DNA of 33,443 bases, taken from NCBI GenBank assembly GCA_022711455.1, contig JAKLEY010000004.1:1-33443 (forward strand). Direction: 5' to 3'. Numbering within the stretch: position 1 is the first letter of the stretch; every line of letters begins with the position of its first letter. Source of the stretch: Candidatus Cloacimonadota bacterium. GTDB lineage: Bacteria > Cloacimonadota > Cloacimonadia > Cloacimonadales > Cloacimonadaceae. A model generated the notes under the pieces. That model was not told the origin of the DNA and ran no database searches. It worked only from the letters and a program-made list of their open reading frames with translations. A program made the position numbers and the translations under genes. Of the stretch, positions 15,867 to 23,223 are shown piece by piece.

Positions 15867-16021
15867 GTAGAGCAGGATGCCGATGCTGCTGAACAGATAT
15901 AAAACACTCAGCAGCATTGGTAGAGCAGGATGCCGATCCTGCTAAAGATCGCAGTTCAGCAGCATCAGCATCAGCATGCTGCTCTACATATAAGTTCAGC
16001 AGCATCGGCATGCTGCTCTAC
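15867..16021 (+). repeat. four copies of a 28-nt hairpin element, two per orientation
   Basis: Copies A (15867-15894) and B (15920-15947) start GTAGAGCAGGATGCCGAT. Copies C (15954-15987) and D (15994-16021) are the reverse complement type, starting GTTCAGCAGCATC. Each folds as an 8-bp stem on a GCCG loop. B pairs AGCAGGAT with ATCCTGCT, and D pairs AGCAGCAT with ATGCTGCT, so the changed base pair is compensated. A has one mismatch and C has an enlarged loop. The cluster ends 16 nt before the putative promoter of the FeS operon. Confidence 0.8.
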
Positions 16022-16036
16022 CTCCAAAGATTTCTC

Positions 16037-16066
16037 TTGCCAGAAATAGCATAGTAAATTACTATG
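16037..16066 (+). promoter_or_regulatory. promoter and palindromic operator of the FeS operon
   Basis: A -35-like TTGCCA (16037-16042) is followed after 17 nt by a -10-like TACTAT (16060-16065). The perfect 17-bp palindrome CATAGTAAATTACTATG (16050-16066) covers the -10 box. A repressor bound there would block RNA polymerase, and the next gene encodes an Rrf2-family repressor, so autoregulation is likely (inferred). A transcript starting near 16072 would have a 25-nt leader before the ATG at 16097. Confidence 0.65.
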
Positions 16067-16096
16067 TATTCAGAACGAGAATGGAGACCACTCAAA

Positions 16097-16534
16097 ATGG
16101 CAATAAACACAAGAACCGAATATGCCCTCAGGGCATTGATAGAACTGGCAGGAAGCAATGAAGACGCTCTTTCCGCCAGGGAGATATGCGAGCGTCAGGA
16201 TCTGCCCAAGAAATACGTGGAGCATCTTTTGGCGGGCTTGAAAGCTGCTGAATTGATCTCCAGCAGTGCCGGCAGCAGGGGTGGTTATGTGCTTTCCCGT
16301 TCCCCGGAGCAGATCGATCTGGCTCAGATCATGGCTGCGGTGGAAGATAAAAGCCAGGATCTGGCTTGTTACTCCTGCAAGGAAAGCTATTGTCTGGGAA
16401 CATCCTGCAGCCTCAGCGAGATCTTTGAGGAGCTCAGCGGCAGGCTTTCCGGGGTGCTGGCATCCTATAAACTCAGCGATTTCTATCACAGATTTAAATC
16501 CCAAAATCAGGCTGTTGCCAAGGAGAAAAAATGA
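16097..16534 (+). CDS. Rrf2-family transcriptional regulator (IscR-like)
   Basis: A 145-aa winged-helix regulator. The start MAINTRTEYALRALIELA is the usual beginning of Rrf2 proteins, followed by a recognition region near residues 28-60 and the wing GSRGGYVLSR. Four cysteines at residues 91, 94, 99 and 104 (ACYSCKESYCLGTSC) lie where IscR holds its FeS cluster, so it probably senses cluster supply. An upstream ATG at 16064 is in frame but lies inside the -10 box and palindrome, so I reject it as the start. Its stop overlaps the desulfurase start (ATGA), placing the regulator in the operon it presumably controls. Confidence 0.9.
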   Translation: MAINTRTEYALRALIELAGSNEDALSAREICERQDLPKKYVEHLLAGLKAAELISSSAGSRGGYVLSRSPEQIDLAQIMAAVEDKSQDLACYSCKESYCLGTSCSLSEIFEELSGRLSGVLASYKLSDFYHRFKSQNQAVAKEKK

Positions 16535-17718
16535 AACCCGGTCAAATATACATGGATAATTGCATCACCAGCCGTCCTGCCCCGGAGGTTTTGGAAGCCA
16601 TGCGTCCCTACTGGGAAGAGAAATTCTGGTATCCGGGCAGTTTTGTTTCCACCGGTGAGGCCATCAACACCGAATTGAACAGCTTTAAGGCAGTTATCGC
16701 AAATTCTCTGGGAGCAGCTCCGGACGAGATCCATTTCACCTCCGGAGGCACTCTTGCCAATAATATCGCGATCAAAGGACTGGCTCAGGCAAACGCTAAG
16801 AACGGCAAACACATCATTTGCTCCGTGGTCGATTATCCGGATATCCTCACCAATGCCGCTTATCTGGAGAATCTGGGTTTTGAGCTCAGTTATCTCAGCG
16901 CGGATTCTGAGGGCTTCATAAACCTCTCGGAATTAAAGGCATCGCTCCGCAAGGACACGATCATGGTGATGACCACCATCGTCAATCACGTGATCGGAAC
17001 CATTCAGCCCATTGCTGAGATCAGACAGATCCTCGATTCTGCCGATCATAATATCTATCTGCATGCCGATGCCGGGCAAGCCTATGGCAAAATGCCTCTG
17101 AACGTTGATGAACTGGGCGTGGACACCATGTCCGTCTCTGCCCACAAGATCCATGGTCCGCAAGGGATCGGAGCGCTCTACGTGCGCAAGGGGACCAAGC
17201 TGGGACAGAGCATTCACGGGGTCAAGCGGGTGGACAATCTGCAGACCGGAGGTTTGAACATCGCGCTGATAGCAGGCTTTGCCAAGGCCGTGGAGCTTAG
17301 TTTTGCCAATATCAAACAGACGGAAGCCGCCCTGCGTGAGCTCTCCGATTATTTGATAGAGAAGATGGAAGCCACGATCCCGCAGATCGAACTGAACGGT
17401 CCCAGAGGAGCAAAGCGTGCTCCGCACAACGTCAATATCTCCATCGATTACATTGAGGGAGAAGCAATTACCATGATGCTGGATATGTACGGGATCACGG
17501 TCGCGACCGGCTCCGCCTGTGCCTCTCAGGGTTTGCAGGCAAATTATGTGCTGATGGCGATCGGCAAGAATCACGTGCAAAGCCATGGCTCCATGAAGTT
17601 TACGCTTTCCAGATATAACACTAAAGCAGAGATCGACGAGCTCGTTTCGCGCCTGGCAGAGATATCTGCGGAGCTTCGCAAACGCAGTCCACTTTATAAC
17701 GCCTTACAGGAGAAATAA
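16531..17718 (+). CDS. cysteine desulfurase, NifS/IscS type, divergent
   Basis: PLP enzyme that takes sulfur from cysteine for FeS cluster assembly. At 395 aa it has the family length. Present: DAGQAYGK with Asp180 and Gln183, the PLP lysine Lys206 in SAHKIHGPQG, and the catalytic loop GSACASQ with Cys330. Unusual: the EH pair that stacks on PLP in IscS is Asp101-Tyr102 (VVDYPDIL), the NNE segment reads NHV (152-154), GGTEANN reads GGTLANN, and the start DNAATT reads DNCITS. AAGGAG precedes the ATG. It is placed between an FeS-sensing regulator and IscU, so FeS assembly is the expected role, though a change in PLP chemistry cannot be excluded. Confidence 0.88.
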   Translation: MKPGQIYMDNCITSRPAPEVLEAMRPYWEEKFWYPGSFVSTGEAINTELNSFKAVIANSLGAAPDEIHFTSGGTLANNIAIKGLAQANAKNGKHIICSVVDYPDILTNAAYLENLGFELSYLSADSEGFINLSELKASLRKDTIMVMTTIVNHVIGTIQPIAEIRQILDSADHNIYLHADAGQAYGKMPLNVDELGVDTMSVSAHKIHGPQGIGALYVRKGTKLGQSIHGVKRVDNLQTGGLNIALIAGFAKAVELSFANIKQTEAALRELSDYLIEKMEATIPQIELNGPRGAKRAPHNVNISIDYIEGEAITMMLDMYGITVATGSACASQGLQANYVLMAIGKNHVQSHGSMKFTLSRYNTKAEIDELVSRLAEISAELRKRSPLYNALQEK

Positions 17719-18339
17719 ATGCAATACTCAGAAAAGGTCCTCGACCACTTCATGCACCCTCGCAATATCGGCAAGATGGAAAACCCTGATGCCAGTGCCA
17801 CCGAGGGCAGTCCCGCTTGCGGAGATCAGGTCACGGTCTACCTCAAGGTCGACGATAAAGACCTCACCATCAAAGACATCAGCTTCCTGTCCTATGGCTG
17901 TGCCTCCAATATAGCCACAGCTTCGATGATCACCGATATCGCCAAGGGCAAGACCCTCGAAGAAGCCAAAAAGATCACCTGGCGCGAAGCCATGGAAGCC
18001 CTGGACGGACTTCCTCCCGTGAAGGTGCATTGCTCTGTGCTGGCAGCAGATACGCTGCAAACTGCCATCTCCAATTATGAGATCGCGCATGGGCTCAAAG
18101 AGGTTCCGAACTTCAGCAAGGAGACCATCCTCGATGAGCTTAAGAAGATCATCTATCCTCAAGTCGGCGAAGACATTGTCTCCCTGAAGATGGTAAAATA
18201 CGTGGGCTTTACGGATGGCGAAGTGCTGATCGATCTCAATATCCCCTCCTTTGACCAATGGCGCGGCAATATTGCCGATGAGATCAGGGAGCATCTGGAA
18301 AAGTATCCGGAAGTGAAGGATATTCAGATCAATATGTAA
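17719..18339 (+). CDS. iscU: FeS scaffold IscU fused to a MIP18/DUF59 domain
   Basis: A 206-aa protein. Residues 1-125 are IscU/NifU-N, with the three cluster ligands Cys34 (SPACGD), Cys61 (YGCASN) and Cys105 (VKVHCS), plus Asp36, which permits cluster release. Residues about 130-206 (ILDELKKIIYPQVGEDIVSL, then GEVLIDLNIPS) match the MIP18/DUF59 fold found in SufT and FeS carrier proteins. This differs from the NifU C-terminal thioredoxin-like domain because there is no CxxC. Scaffold and cluster-transfer activities may therefore sit in one chain. AGGAG lies inside the preceding gene, and the ATG directly follows the desulfurase stop. Confidence 0.9.
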   Translation: MQYSEKVLDHFMHPRNIGKMENPDASATEGSPACGDQVTVYLKVDDKDLTIKDISFLSYGCASNIATASMITDIAKGKTLEEAKKITWREAMEALDGLPPVKVHCSVLAADTLQTAISNYEIAHGLKEVPNFSKETILDELKKIIYPQVGEDIVSLKMVKYVGFTDGEVLIDLNIPSFDQWRGNIADEIREHLEKYPEVKDIQINM

Positions 18340-18342
18340 AAA

Positions 18343-18428
18343 AATTAGCAGATTAGCGGATTAACGGATTAGTTTTGCTCCGCTGCAGGCAGCAGCCGCT
18401 AATCTGCTAATCCGTTAATTTGTTAATC
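18343..18428 (+). repeat. octamer array with facing inverted array
   Basis: Four direct octamers AATTAGCA, GATTAGCG, GATTAACG, GATTAGTT (18343-18374), then four inverted octamers CGCTAATC, TGCTAATC, CGTTAATT, TGTTAATC (18397-18428). The outer 16 bases of the direct arm pair at 15 of 16 positions with 18397-18412. A small GCTGC/GCAGC hairpin lies between. It starts 4 nt after the iscU stop codon and may end or protect that transcript. Confidence 0.8.
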
Positions 18429-18530
18429 TTGAGATCACTTATTCCTTGACTATATCCCCAATCCCTCCAGAATTGCATACTGGAAAAATGGGGGTTATTT
18501 ATCCCCGGAATCAGCTGTTTAGGAGAAACA

Positions 18531-20084
18531 ATGAGGAACCTGAAACTGTATCTGATAGTGCTGGCAGTGCTATTTGCGGGCACGGTCAATGCCATAAGTC
18601 TGGATGAATTCTATGAGGCTGTCTTAAATCCGGACAGCATCTCCGTGGGAGCGGAATTCAACAAGTTTTTGCAGGAAGCGGAGACCGTCGAGGACATCGA
18701 CGATGCCGTTCAGACCTGGAGTTCATACGATGACAATGCCTGTCGGGACTGGATCACCAAGGCTTATAAGAAACACAAGACCGACCGTAATCTGGGCATT
18801 GCCCGGGTCTTGGTAGAAACCGATCCGGCAGCAGCTCAGAAGCTGGCCAAAAAGCTGATCATTCTGAACCGCAAGGATCCTCTGGCCTACCAGGTTCTTG
18901 TGATGAATCTCCTGACTCAGCTTGCGCCCTATCTGAACGCGGAGGACTGGTTCTATTACAATGGTGACCTCATCAAGCATTCTTCGTATATCAAACGCTA
19001 TTACGATCTGGCTCCGGAAGCTGATTGGGCTCTCTTTGGCAAGCTAGCGCTGGATATGGCGCAAAACCGGTTCCAAGATGCGCGTGACACACTCCAGAAG
19101 ATGGCAGGATTCAATATTCAGCTCAATCGTATCTTTGCCCTCGGAGATTTGGTGGCCGATCCGGGCTGGCGTGAATTGATGCAATATTATGTGGGCCTGA
19201 TCCCGGAGCACGTCCAGAGCTATGGAGACCCGGAAGCAATGCTGGACGCGGCTTCTGCACTTTCAAGCTATTGGTCTGAACAGGAAGAATGGACCTCCAT
19301 TGTGGATACCTTTGCCCCGATTCCCGAAACCCTGGATCTGGGAGAAGTCTTTATCGATCTCCTGATCGCCTATGATAAACTGGGACGTAATCAGGAAGGT
19401 CTGGATCTGATGGCTGGCTACAGCGATGGAGCTGCCGCAGAGATCATCACCTGGTGGAGAACCAACTATCCTGAGAAAGGCTTGCAGGAATATATAGACA
19501 GTCTGAGGCAGGAATTCAACGCGAACCCTGTGGTCGATGCCGCATATCTGGGCTCACTTTCTGAAACCACCCAACTGCTGAACGAAGGACGCAACTACTG
19601 TGCTGCCTATCCTGAAGCGCTTTTGGGTTATAAGACTCTCTTCTCCTCCTGGGGGGAATTCTTTACCAAAGAAAGCTATTCCAATGCTGAGACAGATATC
19701 GCCAGCGCTGATTTCAGAGCTGATCTGGAACTCTGGGACGACTATGCTCTGCTGAATGAGGAGGAGGCGATCCTTTCCATTCAAAACCTGCTGGAACGCA
19801 TCTATTATGGTGAAAAGCTTGTCAACGCCACCCTGATCTACACCCTGCGTCCGTCCTGGATCGAGACCCCGGGCATCCAGTTCCTTGCCGTGAACAGCTT
19901 CTTTAACCTTGCGGATTACGATTCCGTGATCCGTTTGCTGAACTATATGGTCGACGCCAAAACCATCTCTGCCAAAGACCTCGAACAGCTGGCAACAGAT
20001 GAGAACCCCGTTTGTGCACACAAGGACTGGCAAAGCCTGCTGGATTATGCCCGCAGCATCGCTACTCCTGATGAAGATAATTAA
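18531..20084 (+). CDS. exported protein of unknown function
   Basis: A 517-aa protein with a clear signal peptide (residues 1-21, ending VNA before ISLDEF). The mature part is acidic and mainly helical with paired-helix periodicity (for example WALFGKLALDMAQNRFQDAR and the segment near residue 290), reminiscent of TPR/SEL1-like solenoids but with no clean consensus. No catalytic motif, lipobox or sorting domain is visible. AGGAG precedes the ATG by five bases. The 100 bp upstream holds a TTGACT (18446-18451) without a convincing -10 box. The next gene starts 24 nt after it, so both may be co-transcribed, suggesting a shared envelope or secretion role. Confidence 0.75.
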   Translation: MRNLKLYLIVLAVLFAGTVNAISLDEFYEAVLNPDSISVGAEFNKFLQEAETVEDIDDAVQTWSSYDDNACRDWITKAYKKHKTDRNLGIARVLVETDPAAAQKLAKKLIILNRKDPLAYQVLVMNLLTQLAPYLNAEDWFYYNGDLIKHSSYIKRYYDLAPEADWALFGKLALDMAQNRFQDARDTLQKMAGFNIQLNRIFALGDLVADPGWRELMQYYVGLIPEHVQSYGDPEAMLDAASALSSYWSEQEEWTSIVDTFAPIPETLDLGEVFIDLLIAYDKLGRNQEGLDLMAGYSDGAAAEIITWWRTNYPEKGLQEYIDSLRQEFNANPVVDAAYLGSLSETTQLLNEGRNYCAAYPEALLGYKTLFSSWGEFFTKESYSNAETDIASADFRADLELWDDYALLNEEEAILSIQNLLERIYYGEKLVNATLIYTLRPSWIETPGIQFLAVNSFFNLADYDSVIRLLNYMVDAKTISAKDLEQLATDENPVCAHKDWQSLLDYARSIATPDEDN

Positions 20085-20108
20085 CAGATGCCATTTTTAG
20101 GAGATATT

Positions 20109-22958
20109 ATGAAAAAATTAATTCTTGCTCTCAGCCTTGCGCTGATGCTTGGCCTTGCCTTTGCTCAGCCATATGCCGCGGATCTCTTCTTCTCGGAATA
20201 CGTCGAAGGAAGCTCAAACAACAAAGCCATCGAGATCTTCAACGGCACCGGGGTCGCGGTCGACCTCTCCCAGTATACCGTCAAACTCGCTTCCAACGGG
20301 GGCGCCTGGTCCACCACCAATATCATCACCCCCACCGGAACAGTTGCCCATAATGACGTGTTTGTGATCGCCAATTCCGCTGCCAATGCGGCAATTCTGG
20401 CACAATCGGACGTCACTTCCACCGTTACCTATTTCAATGGTGATGACGCGCTGGGGCTCTTTCACGGAGAGACTTTGATCGATATCATCGGAGTTTATCA
20501 GAATGATCCCGGAACTGCCTGGCCGGTTGCCGGAGTTGCGGATGCTACCCTGAATCATACTCTGATCCGCAAACCCACTGTTATCCAGGGTTCTCTGGAT
20601 TGGGCAGTCTCCGCGGGAACCAATGCTGACGATTCCCAATGGATAGTTCAGGCTATCGACTACATCACAGATCTGGGCGTTCACACCTTCACTCCCGGAG
20701 GCGGAAACAACACTGCCACCCCCACTTTCAACCCTGCCGGAGGCACTTATTCCTCTCCTCAGAGCATCACCATTTCCTGCAGCACACCTGCTGCAGTGAT
20801 CTATTACACCACCGATGGCAGCACTCCCACTCTCACTTCTCCGGTCTACTCGACCCCTCTGACCATCAGTGCGACCACCACTCTCAAAGCCATAGCCAAG
20901 GCTCCTGCTTTGGCTGCCAGCTATGTTGCCACTGCGGTCTATACCTTCCCCGTGACTGTCAGCACCCTCTCTGCCTTGCGTAGCTCTCAGGCTGATAACA
21001 CTACTCTGTATTACCTCACGGCAGAGGTCTATCTGAGCTTCAAGCAGACCTTCCGCAACCAGAAGTATTTCCAGGACGACCAGGCAGGGATCCTCGTTGA
21101 TGACGTGGCCGGTGTCATCACCACCCCTCTGAATGTCGGAGACGGCGTTGAAGGCATGCTGGGCAAGCTCAGCGAGTTCGGCGGCATGCTGCAATTCATC
21201 CCCACTGCCAACATCACCAGCGTGACCTCTACGGAAAACCCGATCATCCCGGTAGTTATCTCCTACACCAATCTGATCGATAATTTTGACACCTATGAAT
21301 CCCGCGTGGTCAAGGTCATGAACGTCAGTTTCAACGCACCCACCGGCAATTTTGCCAATGGGATCAGCTATCCCAGCTATGACCCCAATGATGACTTCCC
21401 CATCCGCACCACCTTCTACGATGTGGATTATATCAACACTCCCGTCCCCACCACCCCCATGCACATTTCCGGAATCCCCAATTCCAGAACTGACGGCAGC
21501 TATTTCACTCCCCGCAACCTGGCAGATTTTGAAGTGCCTGCCGGAGAAGTGGCAACTCCTGTTTTTGATCCCGCCGGTGGTTTGATCCTCACCCCCTCAG
21601 TGAGTGTGGCGATCTCCACCACCACCCCCGGAGCCACTATTCATTACACCCTGGACGGCAGCATTCCCAGCAATAACTCTTTGCAATACACAGTTCCGCT
21701 AAACGTTAGTTCAACTACCACCGTAAAAGCCATAGCCTATCTTGGAGCTCAAAGCTCCTCCGTGGCTTCAGCTACCTACACCTTCCCGGTCAGCGTTGCC
21801 AGCCTCGCCGATCTCCGCGCTCAAACAGTGGACAGCACCATCTACCGGGTCTCCGGTCAGGTCCAGGTGGTCTATCAGCAGAGCTATAGAAACCAGAAGT
21901 TTGTGCAGGACTATAATGCGCCCACATTGAGGGGTATCCTCATTGATGATTTTAACGGCATCATCACCAATACCTATCAGGAAGGAGACGTCTTCACCGG
22001 TCTGGTGGGAACCCTGGCAGAATACGGTGGCATGCTGGAACTCGTTCCGGTTGCCAATGCCGGAGCAAACCTGGGCAATCAGCCTCTGATCCCGCTCCAC
22101 GTCACTCTTGCCCAGCTGAATGAACCTGCTCTCTATGAGACCTACGAATCCCGTTTGATCGCGCTGGATTCCGTGCATTTCAATGATCCCGGAACCTTCG
22201 CTGCCGGAACGGTCTATCCCATCTCCAGCCCCAACGCAAGCTTCAATTTCCGTAGCAGTTTCTACGATGCGGATTATATCGGACAGCCTATCCCTGCCGG
22301 TGTAGGCTATTTCATGGGTATCGCCAATTCCCGCACGGACGGCAGTTTCTTCAGTTCCAGAAGACTCAGCGATTTCGTGCTCTACCAGCCACTTGCCAAT
22401 GTCAATGCAAGCTCTCCGGCCTCCGGAGTGGTCGATCTGAACTGGAGCTGGACTCCCGGAGCCCCTCCGGACTACGTTATAGGCTATGAAATCTACCGGG
22501 ACGGCGCAGAACTCGCCAACATAAATAATCCTCAACAACTTAGCTACACAGACAACACCAGTATCCCCGGCACTACCTACACCTATGGCATTGCAGTCCT
22601 CTGCTCGGATAGCTACGTGATGGACCCCGTAACTGTGCAGATCACAGCCACTTCCAATGATGACCCCTCCAGTCCCGTGCTGACCACAGCTCTGGGTTCA
22701 GTTTATCCCAATCCCTTCAGAGCTCAAACCGTGATCAATTATAGCATCAAGGACGGCAGCCCGGTAACCCTCGGGATCTACAACGTCAAAGGCCAGCTGG
22801 TGCGCGCTCTGGTAAACGCTCCCAAAGCCAGCGGTTTTTACAGTGTGACCTGGGATGGCAGAGCTGACAACGGTCTGCCGGTCAGCAGCGGAATCTATTT
22901 CTACAAGATGAATGCAGGGAAATACAGCTCCACCCGTAAAGTCATCATGATGAAATAG
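20109..22958 (+). CDS. secreted lamin-tail-domain protein with type IX sorting domain
   Basis: A 949-aa exported protein. Signal peptide: residues 1-19 (ending AFAQ). Residues about 20-195 are a lamin tail domain (LFFSEYVEGSSNNKAIEIFNG). Two tandem ~280-aa units follow (about 203-482 and 482-757). Each has a chitobiase C-terminal-like beta-sandwich (YYTTDGSTPT, HYTLDGSIPS) and an OB-fold-like module (RNQKYFQDD, RNQKFVQDY) ending NSRTDGS. Then come an FN3 module and the sorting domain VYPNPFRAQTVINYSI...GIYFYKMNAGKYS. It is likely delivered to the cell surface by the Por system; binding of polysaccharide or nucleic acid is possible but unproven. The start is ATG 20109 after AGGAG; an in-frame ATG at 20088 lacks a signal-peptide fit. 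Confidence 0.85.
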   Translation: MKKLILALSLALMLGLAFAQPYAADLFFSEYVEGSSNNKAIEIFNGTGVAVDLSQYTVKLASNGGAWSTTNIITPTGTVAHNDVFVIANSAANAAILAQSDVTSTVTYFNGDDALGLFHGETLIDIIGVYQNDPGTAWPVAGVADATLNHTLIRKPTVIQGSLDWAVSAGTNADDSQWIVQAIDYITDLGVHTFTPGGGNNTATPTFNPAGGTYSSPQSITISCSTPAAVIYYTTDGSTPTLTSPVYSTPLTISATTTLKAIAKAPALAASYVATAVYTFPVTVSTLSALRSSQADNTTLYYLTAEVYLSFKQTFRNQKYFQDDQAGILVDDVAGVITTPLNVGDGVEGMLGKLSEFGGMLQFIPTANITSVTSTENPIIPVVISYTNLIDNFDTYESRVVKVMNVSFNAPTGNFANGISYPSYDPNDDFPIRTTFYDVDYINTPVPTTPMHISGIPNSRTDGSYFTPRNLADFEVPAGEVATPVFDPAGGLILTPSVSVAISTTTPGATIHYTLDGSIPSNNSLQYTVPLNVSSTTTVKAIAYLGAQSSSVASATYTFPVSVASLADLRAQTVDSTIYRVSGQVQVVYQQSYRNQKFVQDYNAPTLRGILIDDFNGIITNTYQEGDVFTGLVGTLAEYGGMLELVPVANAGANLGNQPLIPLHVTLAQLNEPALYETYESRLIALDSVHFNDPGTFAAGTVYPISSPNASFNFRSSFYDADYIGQPIPAGVGYFMGIANSRTDGSFFSSRRLSDFVLYQPLANVNASSPASGVVDLNWSWTPGAPPDYVIGYEIYRDGAELANINNPQQLSYTDNTSIPGTTYTYGIAVLCSDSYVMDPVTVQITATSNDDPSSPVLTTALGSVYPNPFRAQTVINYSIKDGSPVTLGIYNVKGQLVRALVNAPKASGFYSVTWDGRADNGLPVSSGIYFYKMNAGKYSSTRKVIMMK

Positions 22959-22981
22959 GGACTCCGATTTTAAGAATAGAT

Positions 22982-23013
22982 AAGAGGGGATTGGGAAACC
23001 CCAACCCCCTCTT
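22982..23013 (+). terminator. strong hairpin after the lamin-tail gene
   Basis: AAGAGGGG-A-TTGGG (22982-22995) faces CCCCAACCCCCTCTT (22999-23013): a GC-rich stem of about 14 bp with one mismatch on a tiny AAA loop, 24 nt after the stop codon. No T-tract follows, so it may be a factor-dependent terminator or an mRNA 3'-end stabiliser. The rest of the 265-bp spacer to 23224 holds only a short palindrome AAGGCT/AGCCTT near 23156. Confidence 0.45.
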
Positions 23014-23223
23014 CTATTCGGATACAAACCGATCGTATTTATGGTCGAGATCTATGAGCAACATCTGCAAGTCTTTCGAGTGCTATTCCTTGGGGAGCTT
23101 ATTCCTATTGCTGAAAATGGAATCAAATTTGCTTTACTTATCTCACAGTAATTGGCAAGGCTTATAAGAGCCTTATCGGACCAGAGGTTTTGTGTATAAA
23201 GCAAGCTCCGGAGGTGGAGGATT

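Noticed and set aside
15681-16021. Possible CRISPR array
   Set aside because: Units are 7-, 11- or 28-nt with no unique spacers of constant length, and no cas genes are present.
16064-16096. Upstream ATG as start of the Rrf2 gene
   Set aside because: It lies in the predicted -10 box and palindrome, lacks a ribosome-binding site, and adds residues not typical of the family.
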